The position numbers and the translations under genes are program-made. A stretch of 64,000 nt of DNA from Lysobacter stagni (GTDB lineage Bacteria > Pseudomonadota > Gammaproteobacteria > Xanthomonadales > Xanthomonadaceae): positions 2,736,001-2,800,000 of the forward strand of contig NZ_JASGBI010000001.1 in assembly GCF_030053425.1 (NCBI RefSeq), in the 5' to 3' direction. The notes beneath the pieces are model-generated. The model ran no database searches. It was not told the DNA's origin and saw only the letters and a list, made by a program, of their open reading frames with translations. Shown here piece by piece: positions 34,539 through 48,387 of this stretch. The stretch's first letter is position 1. Every line of letters begins with the position of its first letter.

Positions 34539-35675
34539 ATGGACATCCAAACGCCCATCGAGCTCATCGACCCGGCCGAGGCCCTGCGTCGCCAGCGAGC
34601 GGGAGCCGTCATCGTCGACGTGCGCGAGACGCACGAGCGCGCCACCGGCTTTGCCGCGGGTGCGCTGGGCATCGCCAAGGCCGAGCTGGAAGCGGACCCG
34701 GGCGCCGTGTTGCCCGATCGCGACGCCACCGTGCTGCTGATCTGCCAGTCGGGCAAACGCTCGCTCTCCGCGGCCGAGGCATTGCGCGCGGCTGGGTATC
34801 GCCGCGTGGTATCGATCGAAGGCGGCACCACGCGCTGGATCGCCGAAGGCCTGCCCGTCGAACGCGATGAGGCGAACTTCGACTTCTACGACCGCTACTC
34901 ACGCCACCTGCGGCTGCCGGAAGTGGGCGAGGCCGGGCAGCGCCGGCTGCAGGCCGCGCGCATCGCGATGGTGGGCGCGGGAGGCCTGGGTTCCCCGGCC
35001 GCGTTCTACCTCGCGGCGGCCGGCGTGGGCACGCTGGTGCTGGCCGATGACGACATCGTCGATCGCAGCAACCTGCAGCGTCAGATCCTGCACACCGAGC
35101 AGCGTATCGGCGTGCCGAAGGTGGAGTCGGCGCGCATCGCGCTGGCCGCGCTCAATCCGACCGTGGCCATCGAGGCTTTCCCGGAGCGCATCACCGCCGA
35201 CAACGTCGAGCGCTTGATCGAAGGTGCCGACGTGGTGATCGACGGCGCCGACAACTTCCCGGTGCGTTACCTGCTCAACGACGCCTGCGTGAAGCTCGGC
35301 AAGCCGCTGGTGTACGGCGCGGTGCATCGCTTCGAAGGGCAGGTGAGCGTGTTCGACGCGGGCCGGCAGCGCGGCCATGCGCCGTGCTATCGCTGCCTGT
35401 TTCCCGAACCGCCCCCGCCGGAAGCCGCACCGAACTGCGCGGAAGCCGGCGTGCTGGGCGTGCTTCCCGGCGTGATCGGCCTGTTGCAGGCCACCGAGGC
35501 GATCAAGCTGGTTCTCGGTCTCGGCGAGCCGCTCACCGGGCGCCTGTTGCATTTCGACGCGCTGGGCATGCGTTTTCGCGAAACGCGGTTGTCGGCCGAT
35601 CCGGAGTGCCCCGTGTGCGCGGCCGGTCGCGCATTCCCGGGCTACATCGACTACGTGCGCTTCTGCGCGGCGTAG
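34539..35675 (+). CDS. moeB: MoeB/ThiF-family adenylyltransferase with N-terminal rhodanese domain
   Basis: 378 residues. Residues 1-105 form a rhodanese domain whose active-site loop CQSGKRS keeps the catalytic cysteine. From about residue 120 a MoeB/ThiF domain follows, with RYSRHLRLPEVGEAGQ, the ATP motif GAGGLGSPAAFYLAAAGVG, the zinc-binding pairs CYRC and CPVC, and the cysteine of APNCAEAGV. It adenylates the C-terminus of MoaD (or ThiS) and may pass sulfur through its own rhodanese. Fusions of this kind usually carry rhodanese at the C-terminus; here it is at the N-terminus. A GATAAT hexamer lies 6 bp before the ATG. Confidence 0.93.
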   Translation: MDIQTPIELIDPAEALRRQRAGAVIVDVRETHERATGFAAGALGIAKAELEADPGAVLPDRDATVLLICQSGKRSLSAAEALRAAGYRRVVSIEGGTTRWIAEGLPVERDEANFDFYDRYSRHLRLPEVGEAGQRRLQAARIAMVGAGGLGSPAAFYLAAAGVGTLVLADDDIVDRSNLQRQILHTEQRIGVPKVESARIALAALNPTVAIEAFPERITADNVERLIEGADVVIDGADNFPVRYLLNDACVKLGKPLVYGAVHRFEGQVSVFDAGRQRGHAPCYRCLFPEPPPPEAAPNCAEAGVLGVLPGVIGLLQATEAIKLVLGLGEPLTGRLLHFDALGMRFRETRLSADPECPVCAAGRAFPGYIDYVRFCAA

Positions 35676-35681
35676 TCGCCT

Positions 35682-36452
35682 TCAGCGCAGGAAGTCCGCC
35701 AGCGCGTTCTCGAAGCCGGGATCGCCGCCGATGGTGTTGTGGTCGGCTTCCGGCAGGTCGGCCACGCGTGGCGGTTTGCCGAACGCGGCGATGAGCCGGT
35801 CGGTGTTGGACGGCGGTACGACCTGGTCGCGGCCCGCACGGATCACCAGCGCGTCGCCTTCGTAACCGTGCAGGTTCGCGGCGGAATCGAAACGGTCCTT
35901 CACCAGCCATCGGACCGGAAACATCGGGTAGTGGGCCTGTGCCACGGCCACCAGGCTGTCGAACGGCGCCACCAGCACCAGCTTCGACACCGGTCGCCGC
36001 GACGCCACGTAGCTGGCCACGCCGCTGCCGAGGCTGGAACCGACCACCGCGATCGGCTCGTCCGGATGGCGTGCGCGCACGGTGTCGAACACCGCCAGCG
36101 CGTCGCCGAACAGCGCTTCTTCGCTCGGGGCGCCGCCGCTGGCGCCATAGCCGCGGTACGAAACCAGATAGACACTGTGGTCCGGCAACAGGCGGCCCAG
36201 CTGTTCGCGCCGGTTCTGGATGCTCTCGGCGTTGCCGCCGAAGTAGATCACCGGATTGCGCGCCTGCGGATTGAGTACCCATCCGTGCAACTGCACATCG
36301 CCGCGGGCCAGCGTGAAATCGGTCTGCGCCGCGTCGACACGCGTGCCCTGCGGGAGGTAGATGAGGTCGCGCTGCTTGGAGAACAGCCAGGCGGAGATCC
36401 CTGCATAGCCCAGCACCGGCAATGCTGCCCACCAGATCATTTGTTTGCGCAT
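35682..36452 (-). CDS. Membrane-anchored alpha/beta-hydrolase (BEM46/ABHD-like)
   Basis: 256 residues. An N-terminal membrane helix (QMIWWAALPVLGYAGISAWLF) precedes a hydrolase domain. PVIYFGGNAESI corresponds to the oxyanion region, GSSLGS is the nucleophile elbow (Ser within GxSxG), RAGRDQVVPP holds the acid and the ADHNTI segment the base. This pattern is that of the BEM46 group, whose substrates are unknown. It is convergent with moeB (6 bp apart) and lies 5 bp after the DUF1244 gene on its strand. Confidence 0.85.
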   Translation of the reverse strand: MRKQMIWWAALPVLGYAGISAWLFSKQRDLIYLPQGTRVDAAQTDFTLARGDVQLHGWVLNPQARNPVIYFGGNAESIQNRREQLGRLLPDHSVYLVSYRGYGASGGAPSEEALFGDALAVFDTVRARHPDEPIAVVGSSLGSGVASYVASRRPVSKLVLVAPFDSLVAVAQAHYPMFPVRWLVKDRFDSAANLHGYEGDALVIRAGRDQVVPPSNTDRLIAAFGKPPRVADLPEADHNTIGGDPGFENALADFLR

Positions 36453-36457
36453 ATGGC

Positions 36458-36769
36458 TCAGCCTGCGTGACGGCGTTGCGCCGCTTCGAATGCGGCCAGC
36501 TGTTCGGGTGTGGCTTCGCGCTGGTGCTGCGATTTCCATTGCGCGAAGGGCATGCCGTAGACCGCCTCCCTGGCTTCGTCCTTGGTCATCGTGATGCCGC
36601 GCTGTTCGGCGGCGTCGCGGTACCAGTCGGACAGGCAGTTGCGGCAGAACCCGGCATGGATCATCAGGTCGATGTTCTGCACGTCCGTGCGTTCCTGCAT
36701 GAGGTGCTGGAGCAGGCTCCGGAACGCGGCGGCCTGGATCTGTGTGGTTTCGAAATCGGATTCGGTCAT
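36458..36769 (-). CDS. DUF1244 family protein
   Basis: 103 residues. Conserved small alpha-helical family, with AGFCRNCLSDWYRDAA (CxxC) and KDEAREAVYGMPFAQWKSQHQ as its hallmarks. Function is unknown; the CxxC may bind metal. A strong GGAGG site lies 6 bp before the ATG. It is first in a two-gene unit with the BEM46-like hydrolase and is divergent from folD. Confidence 0.92.
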   Translation of the reverse strand: MTESDFETTQIQAAAFRSLLQHLMQERTDVQNIDLMIHAGFCRNCLSDWYRDAAEQRGITMTKDEAREAVYGMPFAQWKSQHQREATPEQLAAFEAAQRRHAG

Positions 36770-36880
36770 GGCGAGCCTCCGTCGGAGGCGGAGCTTCGGG
36801 GCGAAAAGACCGGCAGGTGCCGGGTCCTTGGGCGATAATGCACGGCCCGACTGTAGCGCAGTCCTCATCCAGTCCACGGC

Positions 36881-37786
36881 ATGACCGCTCCCACGACTCA
36901 GGCTCCCGCCCGCATCCTCGACGGCAAGCGCATCGCCGAGGACCTGCTCGACAACCTCAAGAGCCGGGTCGACGTGCGCGTGGCCGCGGGCAAATCGCGC
37001 CCCGGGCTGGCGGTGGTGCTGGTCGGCAACGACCCTGCCTCCAGCGTCTATGTGAAGAACAAACGTCGTGCCGCGCAGAAGGTGGGCATCCGCGCGATCG
37101 ACTACGACCTGCCGGCCGATACCGGCAACGAAGAGCTGCTGGCGCTGATCGACCGGCTCAACGCCGATCCCGAGGTCCACGGCATCCTGGTGCAGCTGCC
37201 GCTGCCGGACCGCCGCGACGCGACCGAGCTGATCCATCGCATCGACCCGCGCAAGGACGTGGACGGTTTCCATCCGGAAAACGTGGGACACCTGGCCCTG
37301 CGTCAGTTCGGCCTGCGTCCGTGCACGCCGCGTGGCATCACCACGCTGCTGGCCTACACCGATCGCCCGGTGCGTGGGCAGAGCGCGACCATCGTCGGCG
37401 TGTCCAACCACGTCGGCCGGCCGATGGCGCTGGAGCTGCTGATCGCCGGCTGCACCGTCACCAGCTGCCACAAGTTCACCCCGCCGCAGGTGCTGGAAGC
37501 CTCGATCCGCAACGCCGACATCCTGGTCGTCGCCGCGGGCCGTCCGGGCCTGATCCCGGGTGAATGGGTAAAGCCCGGCGCGGTGGTCATCGACGTGGGC
37601 ATCAACCGCCTGGACGACGGCCGCCTGGTGGGCGACGTGGGGTTCGAAGCGGCCGCAGAGCGCGCCAGCTGGATCACCCCGGTTCCCGGCGGCGTGGGCC
37701 CTATGACGGTCGCCACGCTGATGCAGAACACGCTGGAGGCCGCGGAAGCGGCGGATTCGGGGCGGGGCTGGACCCAAGCGCGCTGA
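36881..37786 (+). CDS. folD: Bifunctional methylenetetrahydrofolate dehydrogenase/cyclohydrolase
   Basis: 301 residues. It interconverts 5,10-methylene-, methenyl- and 10-formyl-tetrahydrofolate. The catalytic Tyr and Lys are in [18 protein letters not shown], followed by the signatures [19 protein letters not shown] and the NADP-binding [17 protein letters not shown]. Note [10 protein letters not shown], where most FolD have VGRS(N)[17 protein letters not shown] is the C-terminal signature. Its one-carbon product feeds purine synthesis, fitting the guaB-guaA pair downstream. Confidence 0.96.
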   Translation: MTAPTTQAPARILDGKRIAEDLLDNLKSRVDVRVAAGKSRPGLAVVLVGNDPASSVYVKNKRRAAQKVGIRAIDYDLPADTGNEELLALIDRLNADPEVHGILVQLPLPDRRDATELIHRIDPRKDVDGFHPENVGHLALRQFGLRPCTPRGITTLLAYTDRPVRGQSATIVGVSNHVGRPMALELLIAGCTVTSCHKFTPPQVLEASIRNADILVVAAGRPGLIPGEWVKPGAVVIDVGINRLDDGRLVGDVGFEAAAERASWITPVPGGVGPMTVATLMQNTLEAAEAADSGRGWTQAR

Positions 37787-39592
<1,806 letters not shown>

Positions 39593-39604
39593 TTGTTTGC
39601 AGGC

Positions 39605-39636
39605 AAGGGAGACGCGAGTTTCCCTTTCTTGTTTTT
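39605..39636 (+). terminator. Hairpin with T tract between guaB and guaA
   Basis: aagggaga/tttccctt (8 bp with one wobble pair) and a 6-nt loop, followed by TCTTGTTTTT. It probably causes partial termination between guaB and guaA. Confidence 0.6.
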
Positions 39637-39666
39637 GAGCTTGTGCTTACTGAAATCCACGGCCCC

Positions 39667-41232
39667 ATGACCAACATCCACACCGACAAGATCCTCATCC
39701 TCGATTTCGGCGCGCAGTACACGCAGCTGATCGCCCGCCGCATCCGCGAGATCGGCGTCTACTGCGAGATCTGGGCCTGGGACCACGATCCGGCCGAGAT
39801 CGCCGCGTTCGGCGCGAAGGGCATCATCCTGTCGGGCGGTCCGGAATCGACGACCGAGCAGGGCGCGCCGAAGGCGCCGCAGGAAGTGTTCGACGCCGGG
39901 CTGCCGATCCTGGGCATCTGCTACGGGATGCAGACGCTGGCCGCGCAGCTGGGCGGCACCACCGAAGCGGCCGATGCGCGTGAGTTCGGCCATGCCGAGG
40001 TCGAGCTGGTCGCGCGCGATGCGCTGCTGGGCGGCTTGTCCGACCACGATGGCGAGCCCCGCATCGACGTGTGGATGAGCCACGGCGACCACGTCGCCAA
40101 GGCGCCGCCGGGCTGGACCGTCACCGCCGTTACCGACCGCATTCCCGTCGCCGCGATGGCGCTGGAGGAAAAGCGCTGGTACGGCGTGCAGTTCCATCCG
40201 GAAGTCACCCACACCAAGCAGGGCCAGACGCTGCTGCGCCGTTTCGTGGCCGACATCTGCGGCTGCCGCACGCTGTGGACCGCGGCCAACATCATCGACG
40301 ACCAGATCGCGCGCGTGCGCGAGCAGGTCGGCAGCGACGAGGTCATCCTCGGCCTGTCCGGCGGCGTGGATTCCTCCGTCGTCGCAGCGCTGCTGCACAA
40401 GGCCATCGGCACGCAGCTGACCTGCGTGTTCGTCGATACCGGCCTGCTGCGCTGGAACGAAGGCGACCAGGTGATGGCGATGTTCGCCGAGCACATGGGC
40501 GTGAAGGTCGTGCGCGTGAACGCGGCCGACCGCTACTTCAAGGCGCTGGAAGGCGTCAGCGATCCGGAAGCCAAGCGCAAGATCATCGGCAACCTGTTCA
40601 TCGAGATCTTCGACGAGGAGTCGGCCAGGCTCTCCAACGCGAAGTGGCTGGCGCAGGGCACGATCTATCCGGACGTGATCGAGTCCGCCGGCAGCAAGAC
40701 CGGCAAGGCGCACGTCATCAAGAGCCACCACAACGTGGGCGGCCTGCCGGAAAACATGAAGCTGGGCCTGGTCGAACCGCTGCGCGAGCTGTTCAAGGAC
40801 GAAGTGCGCCGCCTGGGCGTGGAACTGGGACTGCCGCAGGCGATGGTCTACCGCCATCCGTTCCCGGGCCCCGGGCTGGGCGTGCGCATCCTGGGCGAGG
40901 TCAAGCGCGAATACGCTGAACTTCTTGCGCGCGCGGACCATATCTTCATCGAGGAACTGCGCAAGGCCGACCTGTACGACCGCGTCAGTCAGGCCTTCGC
41001 GGTATTCCTGCCAGTGAAGTCGGTGGGTGTGGTCGGCGATGCCCGGGCCTACGAGTGGGTCATCGCGCTGCGCGCGGTGGAAACCATCGACTTCATGACC
41101 GCGCACTGGGCGCACCTGCCGTACGATTTCCTCGGTCGCGTGTCCAATCGCATCATCAACGAGTTGCGCGGTGTTTCGCGCGTGGTGTATGACATCAGCG
41201 GGAAGCCGCCGGCCACCATCGAGTGGGAGTGA
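39667..41232 (+). CDS. guaA: GMP synthase (glutamine-hydrolysing)
   Basis: 521 residues. The N-terminal glutamine amidotransferase has its cysteine at residue 85 ([10 protein letters not shown]) and the His-Glu pair in [11 protein letters not shown]. The ATP pyrophosphatase domain begins with [16 protein letters not shown] near residue 230, and the C-terminal dimerisation domain ends with PPATIEWE. It amidates XMP to GMP. The ATG at 39667 is chosen because the family starts just before [12 protein letters not shown]. Confidence 0.98.
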   Translation: MTNIHTDKILILDFGAQYTQLIARRIREIGVYCEIWAWDHDPAEIAAFGAKGIILSGGPESTTEQGAPKAPQEVFDAGLPILGICYGMQTLAAQLGGTTEAADAREFGHAEVELVARDALLGGLSDHDGEPRIDVWMSHGDHVAKAPPGWTVTAVTDRIPVAAMALEEKRWYGVQFHPEVTHTKQGQTLLRRFVADICGCRTLWTAANIIDDQIARVREQVGSDEVILGLSGGVDSSVVAALLHKAIGTQLTCVFVDTGLLRWNEGDQVMAMFAEHMGVKVVRVNAADRYFKALEGVSDPEAKRKIIGNLFIEIFDEESARLSNAKWLAQGTIYPDVIESAGSKTGKAHVIKSHHNVGGLPENMKLGLVEPLRELFKDEVRRLGVELGLPQAMVYRHPFPGPGLGVRILGEVKREYAELLARADHIFIEELRKADLYDRVSQAFAVFLPVKSVGVVGDARAYEWVIALRAVETIDFMTAHWAHLPYDFLGRVSNRIINELRGVSRVVYDISGKPPATIEWE

Positions 41233-41269
41233 CCGCGCGGTAAGGACAACCTGAAGGCTAGGGGGCCTC

Positions 41270-41779
41270 ATGGGGAAATGGATTCTGCTGGCCCTGGTGG
41301 CCGGCTACGGCGCCTGGTGGTTCTTCCATGCCGGGCGCCAGATGAGCGAGGACGCCATCGAGGCCCAGTACGCCGTCGAGGGGCAGGCGATGGCGAAGCT
41401 GGACGCGGACTACCTCTGCGACCGCATGACGGACGACTTCCGGCATGAAGCCATCGCGTTCACCCTCAACGGCACGCAGCGCGAAACGCTGGACAAGCAG
41501 CGCTCGTGCGAGGACCTGCGCGAGGGCTTCCGTGCGTTCAAGCGTGTCAACGCGCTGACCAACGGCGCGATGGGGCTGTCCTTCGATCACCGCATCGTCG
41601 AGGTGTCGCTGGCCGACGACCGCAAGACCGCGGACGTCGAGGCGGTGGCGACGGTGCGAATCGGCGGTCGCCTGCTCAGCAAGACGCATTCCATCGATCG
41701 CGTGATCCGTCGCAACGGACGGATCCTGCACGAGGCATCGCAGTCGAAGTCGTGGGTGTATATCCCGGTCGCGGACTGA
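41270..41779 (+). CDS. Membrane-anchored protein of unknown function, possible NTF2-like fold
   Basis: 169 residues. One N-terminal membrane helix (KWILLALVAGYGAWWFF) with a short lead; the rest should face the periplasm. The body alternates helix and strands (AMAKLDADYLCDRMTDDFRHEA, then VSLADDRKTADVEAVATVRIGGR), a pattern seen in SnoaL/NTF2-like domains. Two cysteines (in DYLCDRM and RSCEDLR) could form a disulfide. I do not recognise the family. It starts 37 bp after guaA with GGGGCC before the ATG and may be read through from it. Confidence 0.75.
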   Translation: MGKWILLALVAGYGAWWFFHAGRQMSEDAIEAQYAVEGQAMAKLDADYLCDRMTDDFRHEAIAFTLNGTQRETLDKQRSCEDLREGFRAFKRVNALTNGAMGLSFDHRIVEVSLADDRKTADVEAVATVRIGGRLLSKTHSIDRVIRRNGRILHEASQSKSWVYIPVAD

Positions 41780-41823
41780 GCACGGGAACTCGCCACAACG
41801 GCGATGGGAATTGCGCGGTGCTC

Positions 41824-42000
41824 CCTTCTCTCCTCGCGGGAGAAGGGGCCCCGAAGGGGCGGAAGAGGGGGTTGTTCGCGCTGAAGCGCGTGCCCCTCTC
41901 CCGACGCGCTGCGCGCGTCGACCTCTCCCGCAAGGGGAGAGGTAAAAGCACCAGATGCGCGCTGCGCTCGTCGACCTCTCCCGCAAGAGGAGAGGTAAAA
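41824..42000. repeat. Cluster of dyad repeats with two 43-bp direct copies
   Basis: The region holds ccttctc...gagaagg (41824-41846), and two direct 43-bp copies at 41905-41947 and 41958-42000. The copies differ at 2 positions by eye. Each contains the dyad cctctcccgcaaggggagag (or the variant with gaggagagg), followed by TAAAA, so each could fold as a terminator-like hairpin. These are the intergenic repeats typical of xanthomonads. It sits between the unknown gene and prpF (convergent). Confidence 0.8.
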
Positions 42001-42036
42001 CCCCGCATCTCGCCTACGCGTAGCGCGCGTCGTCCC

Positions 42037-43224
42037 TCAGAACGAATCCGACGGCACGCGCACGTGGCCGTCCATCAGTACGCGGGCACTGCGGCTCATG
42101 ATCGCCTTGGTGACGGTCCATTGGCCGTCGACGAGCTTCGCCTGCGCGCCGACACGCAACGTGCCGGACGGGTGGCCAAAGCGCACGGCTTCGCGTTCGC
42201 CACCGCCGGCGGCCAGGTTCACCAGCGTGCCGGGAATCGACGCCGCGGTGCCGATGGCGACCGCAGCGGTGCCCATCATCGCGTGGTGCAGCTTGCCCAT
42301 CGACATCGCGCGCGCGTGCACATCGATGTCGGTGGCGGCGATGCGCTTTCCGCTTGAGGTGACGTAATCCTGCGCGGGGGCGACGAACGCCACCTTCGGC
42401 GTGTGCTGGCGCTTGGCGGCGTCCTCGACGCGCTCGATCAGGCCCATGCGCACGGCACCGTGCGCGCGGATGGTTTCGAACATCGCCAGCGTCTTCTGAT
42501 TGTCGTTGATCGCCGGTTGCAGCTCGGTGCCGGTGAAGCCCAGGTCCGAAGCGTTGAGGAAGATCGTCGGAATGCCCGCGTTGATCATCGTGACCTTGAA
42601 CGTGCCGATGCCCGGCACCTCCAGGTCGTCGACGAGGTTGCCGGTGGGGAACATCGCGCCGCCGCCTTCGCCGTCGTCGGACGGGTCGAGGAATTCCAGC
42701 GCGATCTCCGCTGCCGGGAAGGTCACGCCATCCAGCTCGAAGTCGCCGGTTTCCTGCACTTCGCCGTTGCGGACGGGCACATGCGCGACGATGGTCTTGC
42801 CGATGTTCGCCTGCCAGATGCGCACGGTGACGGTGCCATCGCGCGGGATGCGCGCCGGATCGATGAAGCCGTTGGCGATCGCGAACGGCCCCACGGCCGA
42901 GGACAGGTTGCCGCAGTTGCCGCTCCAGTCGACGAAGGCCGTGTCGATGGACACCTGGCCGTAGAGGTAGTCGACGTCGTGATCGGGCACGGAAGCCGCG
43001 GAGATGATCACGCACTTGCTGGTGCTGGACGTCGCGCCGCCCATGCCGTCGGTGTGCTTGCCGTACGGGTCGGGCGAACCGATCACGCGCATCAGCAACG
43101 CATCGCGCACCTTGCCAGGCACCTGTGCCGGCACCGGAAGGTCCTGCAGGCGGAAGAACACGCCCTTGCTGGTGCCGCCGCGCATGTAGGTGGCGGGAAT
43201 GCGGATCTGCGGTGCGTGGGTCAT
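42037..43224 (-). CDS. prpF: 2-methylaconitate cis-trans isomerase
   Basis: 395 residues, PrpF/DUF453 family with the diaminopimelate-epimerase fold. Family motifs: IPATYMRGGTSKGVFF, GMGGATSSTSKCVII and WSGNCGNLSSAVGPFAI (with the active cysteine). It isomerises the product of AcnD so that the 2-methylcitrate cycle (propionate breakdown) can proceed. Separated from acnD by the SRPBCC gene and about 210 bp of repeats on the same strand. Confidence 0.95.
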   Translation of the reverse strand: MTHAPQIRIPATYMRGGTSKGVFFRLQDLPVPAQVPGKVRDALLMRVIGSPDPYGKHTDGMGGATSSTSKCVIISAASVPDHDVDYLYGQVSIDTAFVDWSGNCGNLSSAVGPFAIANGFIDPARIPRDGTVTVRIWQANIGKTIVAHVPVRNGEVQETGDFELDGVTFPAAEIALEFLDPSDDGEGGGAMFPTGNLVDDLEVPGIGTFKVTMINAGIPTIFLNASDLGFTGTELQPAINDNQKTLAMFETIRAHGAVRMGLIERVEDAAKRQHTPKVAFVAPAQDYVTSSGKRIAATDIDVHARAMSMGKLHHAMMGTAAVAIGTAASIPGTLVNLAAGGGEREAVRFGHPSGTLRVGAQAKLVDGQWTVTKAIMSRSARVLMDGHVRVPSDSF

Positions 43225-43246
43225 GGCGTGTTCGTTCCGTGTTGCT

Positions 43247-43300
43247 GTTCGAAGATGTCGCGCTGTTTGAAAGTGTCGCGCCGTTCGAGGATGTCATCCC
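43247..43300. repeat. Three tandem 18-bp repeats upstream of prpF
   Basis: Units at 43247, 43265 and 43283: gttcgaagatgtcgcgct, gtttgaaagtgtcgcgcc and gttcgaggatgtcatccc. The first two match at 15 of 18 positions, and a decayed unit may lie just before them. They lie 23-76 bp before the prpF start on its strand. Confidence 0.75.
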
Positions 43301-43427
43301 CGTGAAAAGGCGGGGATCCAACTATCCGATGCGTCACACCTTTCGAAGGCCGTGATGACAAGTTGCGCTGGATGGTGCCGCCCTGCGGCGGCCCGAAAGC
43401 CCCGCCTTCGCGGGAATGGCGGCATTG
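43287..43427. repeat. Inverted pair of the GAAGGCGGG-type intergenic repeat
   Basis: Left copy (43287-43322) contains atccccgtgaaaaggcgggg; right copy (43395-43427) is its inverted relative (ccccgccttcgcgggaatgg). Between them lie about 70 bp without a gene. A similar fragment (ccgggaatggcgaaggc) appears at 32638-32655. It may be a small MITE-like element or a REP pair. Confidence 0.6.
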
Positions 43428-43437
43428 ATGCCCTGGT

Positions 43438-43887
43438 TTACGCCCCGTCGGGAATCTCGGGCTCGACCAGCCGGACCAGCATATCCAGCGACTCCTGCCA
43501 GCCCAGGTAGCAGAATTCCACCGGGATGGCGTCGGGAATGCCCTTCTGCACGATGCTCACGTCGGTGCCGACCATGCCGGGCTTCAGCGTGACCTCCACT
43601 TCCATCGTGCCCGGCAACCCGGGGTTGTCGAACTGGTCGTTGTAGCGCAGCTTCTGGCCAGGCACGAGTTCGAGATACGTGCCGCCGAACGAATGGCTGC
43701 CGCCCGTGCCGAAATTGGTGAACGACATGCGGTAGCTGCCGCCGACGCGTGCGTCCATCGAATGCACTTCGCCGGTGAATCCGTGCGGCGGAAGCCACTT
43801 CACCATCGCGGCGGGCGTGATGAACGCGCGGTAGATGCGTTCGGCCGGAGCGCGGATGACGCGGTGCAGGGTGACGGTGCCGGGCAT
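43438..43887 (-). CDS. SRPBCC (AHSA1-like) domain protein
   Basis: 149 residues. It starts VTLHRVIRAPAERIYRAFITPAAMVKWLPPHGF, the usual SRPBCC/AHSA1 lead, and ends WQESLDMLVRLVEPEIP. The fold is a hydrophobic ligand cup; the ligand is unknown. A strong GGAGGT site precedes the ATG. It begins 38 bp after acnD on the same strand, so it belongs to that operon, but a link with methylcitrate metabolism is not established. Confidence 0.88.
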   Translation of the reverse strand: MPGTVTLHRVIRAPAERIYRAFITPAAMVKWLPPHGFTGEVHSMDARVGGSYRMSFTNFGTGGSHSFGGTYLELVPGQKLRYNDQFDNPGLPGTMEVEVTLKPGMVGTDVSIVQKGIPDAIPVEFCYLGWQESLDMLVRLVEPEIPDGA

Positions 43888-43925
43888 GTCGTTACCTCCG
43901 TTGCGTGGGTGGACCAACGTTTGGA

Positions 43926-47235
<3,310 letters not shown>

Positions 47236-47241
47236 GCCCGC

Positions 47242-47727
47242 TCAGTCGTGGCGCAGGTCCAGTCGGTCCTTCGCCAGCTGCTCGTCCAGTTCCCGGTCGA
47301 GCATGCGCAGGCCCAGTTTGGCTTCATGGCCCAGGCACAGCGACGCGCCCAGCATCAGCAGCACGCCCAGCACGGCCAGGCCCGTGGGCACCAGGTCGAG
47401 CCGATAGCCGAAGAAGGCATCCACGGCGATGCCCATGCTGGTGCCGACGAAGGCGGTGATCGCGCCGTAGAGCATGCGCACCGATGCCAGCACGAGGTAG
47501 GAGCGTCGACGGTGGATCGCGATGCGCCCTTCCAGTGCGAAGCGTTCTTGCCCCTGCTCGGTGGCGCGCAGCACTTCGATCTCGCTGCGCATGCGGTCGA
47601 CCACGCGCGCCAACCGGTTGTTCGATGAGATCAGCAGCGAGCTGGCCGCGGTCAGGAAGAACGCGGGCGTGATCATGGCGGAGACGACGGCGTAGTGCGA
47701 AGGGTCGATCGCGACGGGCGAGGGCAT
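47242..47727 (-). CDS. DUF2721 family membrane protein
   Basis: 161 residues with about three membrane helices (SAMITPAFFLTAASSLLIS, MLYGAITAFVGTSMGIAVD and LAVLGVLLMLGASLCLG). The cytoplasmic loop (RLARVVDRMRSEIEVLRATE) is a typical part of DUF2721. Function unknown. It is convergent with tadA (6 bp) and divergent from orn. Confidence 0.87.
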   Translation of the reverse strand: MPSPVAIDPSHYAVVSAMITPAFFLTAASSLLISSNNRLARVVDRMRSEIEVLRATEQGQERFALEGRIAIHRRRSYLVLASVRMLYGAITAFVGTSMGIAVDAFFGYRLDLVPTGLAVLGVLLMLGASLCLGHEAKLGLRMLDRELDEQLAKDRLDLRHD

Positions 47728-47808
47728 GCGGTTTTCCGTGAGCGCTGTGCGAGGCCGCCATGACGGGCTGGCTGTATGATGCTGCCGACCTTACCCCAGT
47801 GCGAGCGC

Positions 47809-48381
47809 ATGGCGACAGCCACCCCCAACGACGAGCATCTGATCTGGATCGATCTGGAGATGACCGGCCTGGACACGGACCGCGATTCGATCCTCGAGAT
47901 CGCCACGCTGGTGACGGACAAGCAGCTCAACGTACTGGCCGAGGGGCCGGAACTGGCGATTGCCCATCCGCTGTCCCGGCTCGAAGCCATGGACGAGTGG
48001 AACCGCAACCAGCACGGCCGTTCCGGCCTGTGGCAGCGCGTGCTCGACAGCCAGGTGGGCCTGGCGGAAGCCGAGTCGCTCACGCTGGATTTCCTGGTGC
48101 AGTGGGTGCCGCCGGGCAAGTCGCCCATCTGCGGCAATTCGATCTGCCAGGACCGTCGCTTCCTGCATCGTCTGATGCCGCGACTGGAACGGCATTTCCA
48201 TTACCGCAACCTGGACGTGAGCACCATCAAGGAGCTCGCGCGGCGCTGGGCGCCGGACGTTCTGGCCGGCGTCAGCAAGGAGTCGCGCCACACCGCACTG
48301 AGCGACGTGCGCGACTCCATCGCCGAGCTGCGCCATTACCGCGCCGCGATGGGCCATCTCGGCGGCCTGCCGGACGCCTGA
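47809..48381 (+). CDS. orn: Oligoribonuclease
   Basis: 190 residues, DEDD exonuclease. It degrades di- to pentaribonucleotides and pGpG, so it ends c-di-GMP signalling. The DEDDh residues are in [10 protein letters not shown] (Asp15, Glu17), [11 protein letters not shown] and [10 protein letters not shown]. The start at 47809 is preferred over an ATG 33 bp earlier, which has an unusual N-terminus. Confidence 0.96.
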   Translation: MATATPNDEHLIWIDLEMTGLDTDRDSILEIATLVTDKQLNVLAEGPELAIAHPLSRLEAMDEWNRNQHGRSGLWQRVLDSQVGLAEAESLTLDFLVQWVPPGKSPICGNSICQDRRFLHRLMPRLERHFHYRNLDVSTIKELARRWAPDVLAGVSKESRHTALSDVRDSIAELRHYRAAMGHLGGLPDA

Positions 48382-48387
48382 CGGAGC

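Noticed and set aside
43247..43300. Possible CRISPR-like array
   Set aside because: Three head-to-tail 18-bp units without spacers and no cas genes.
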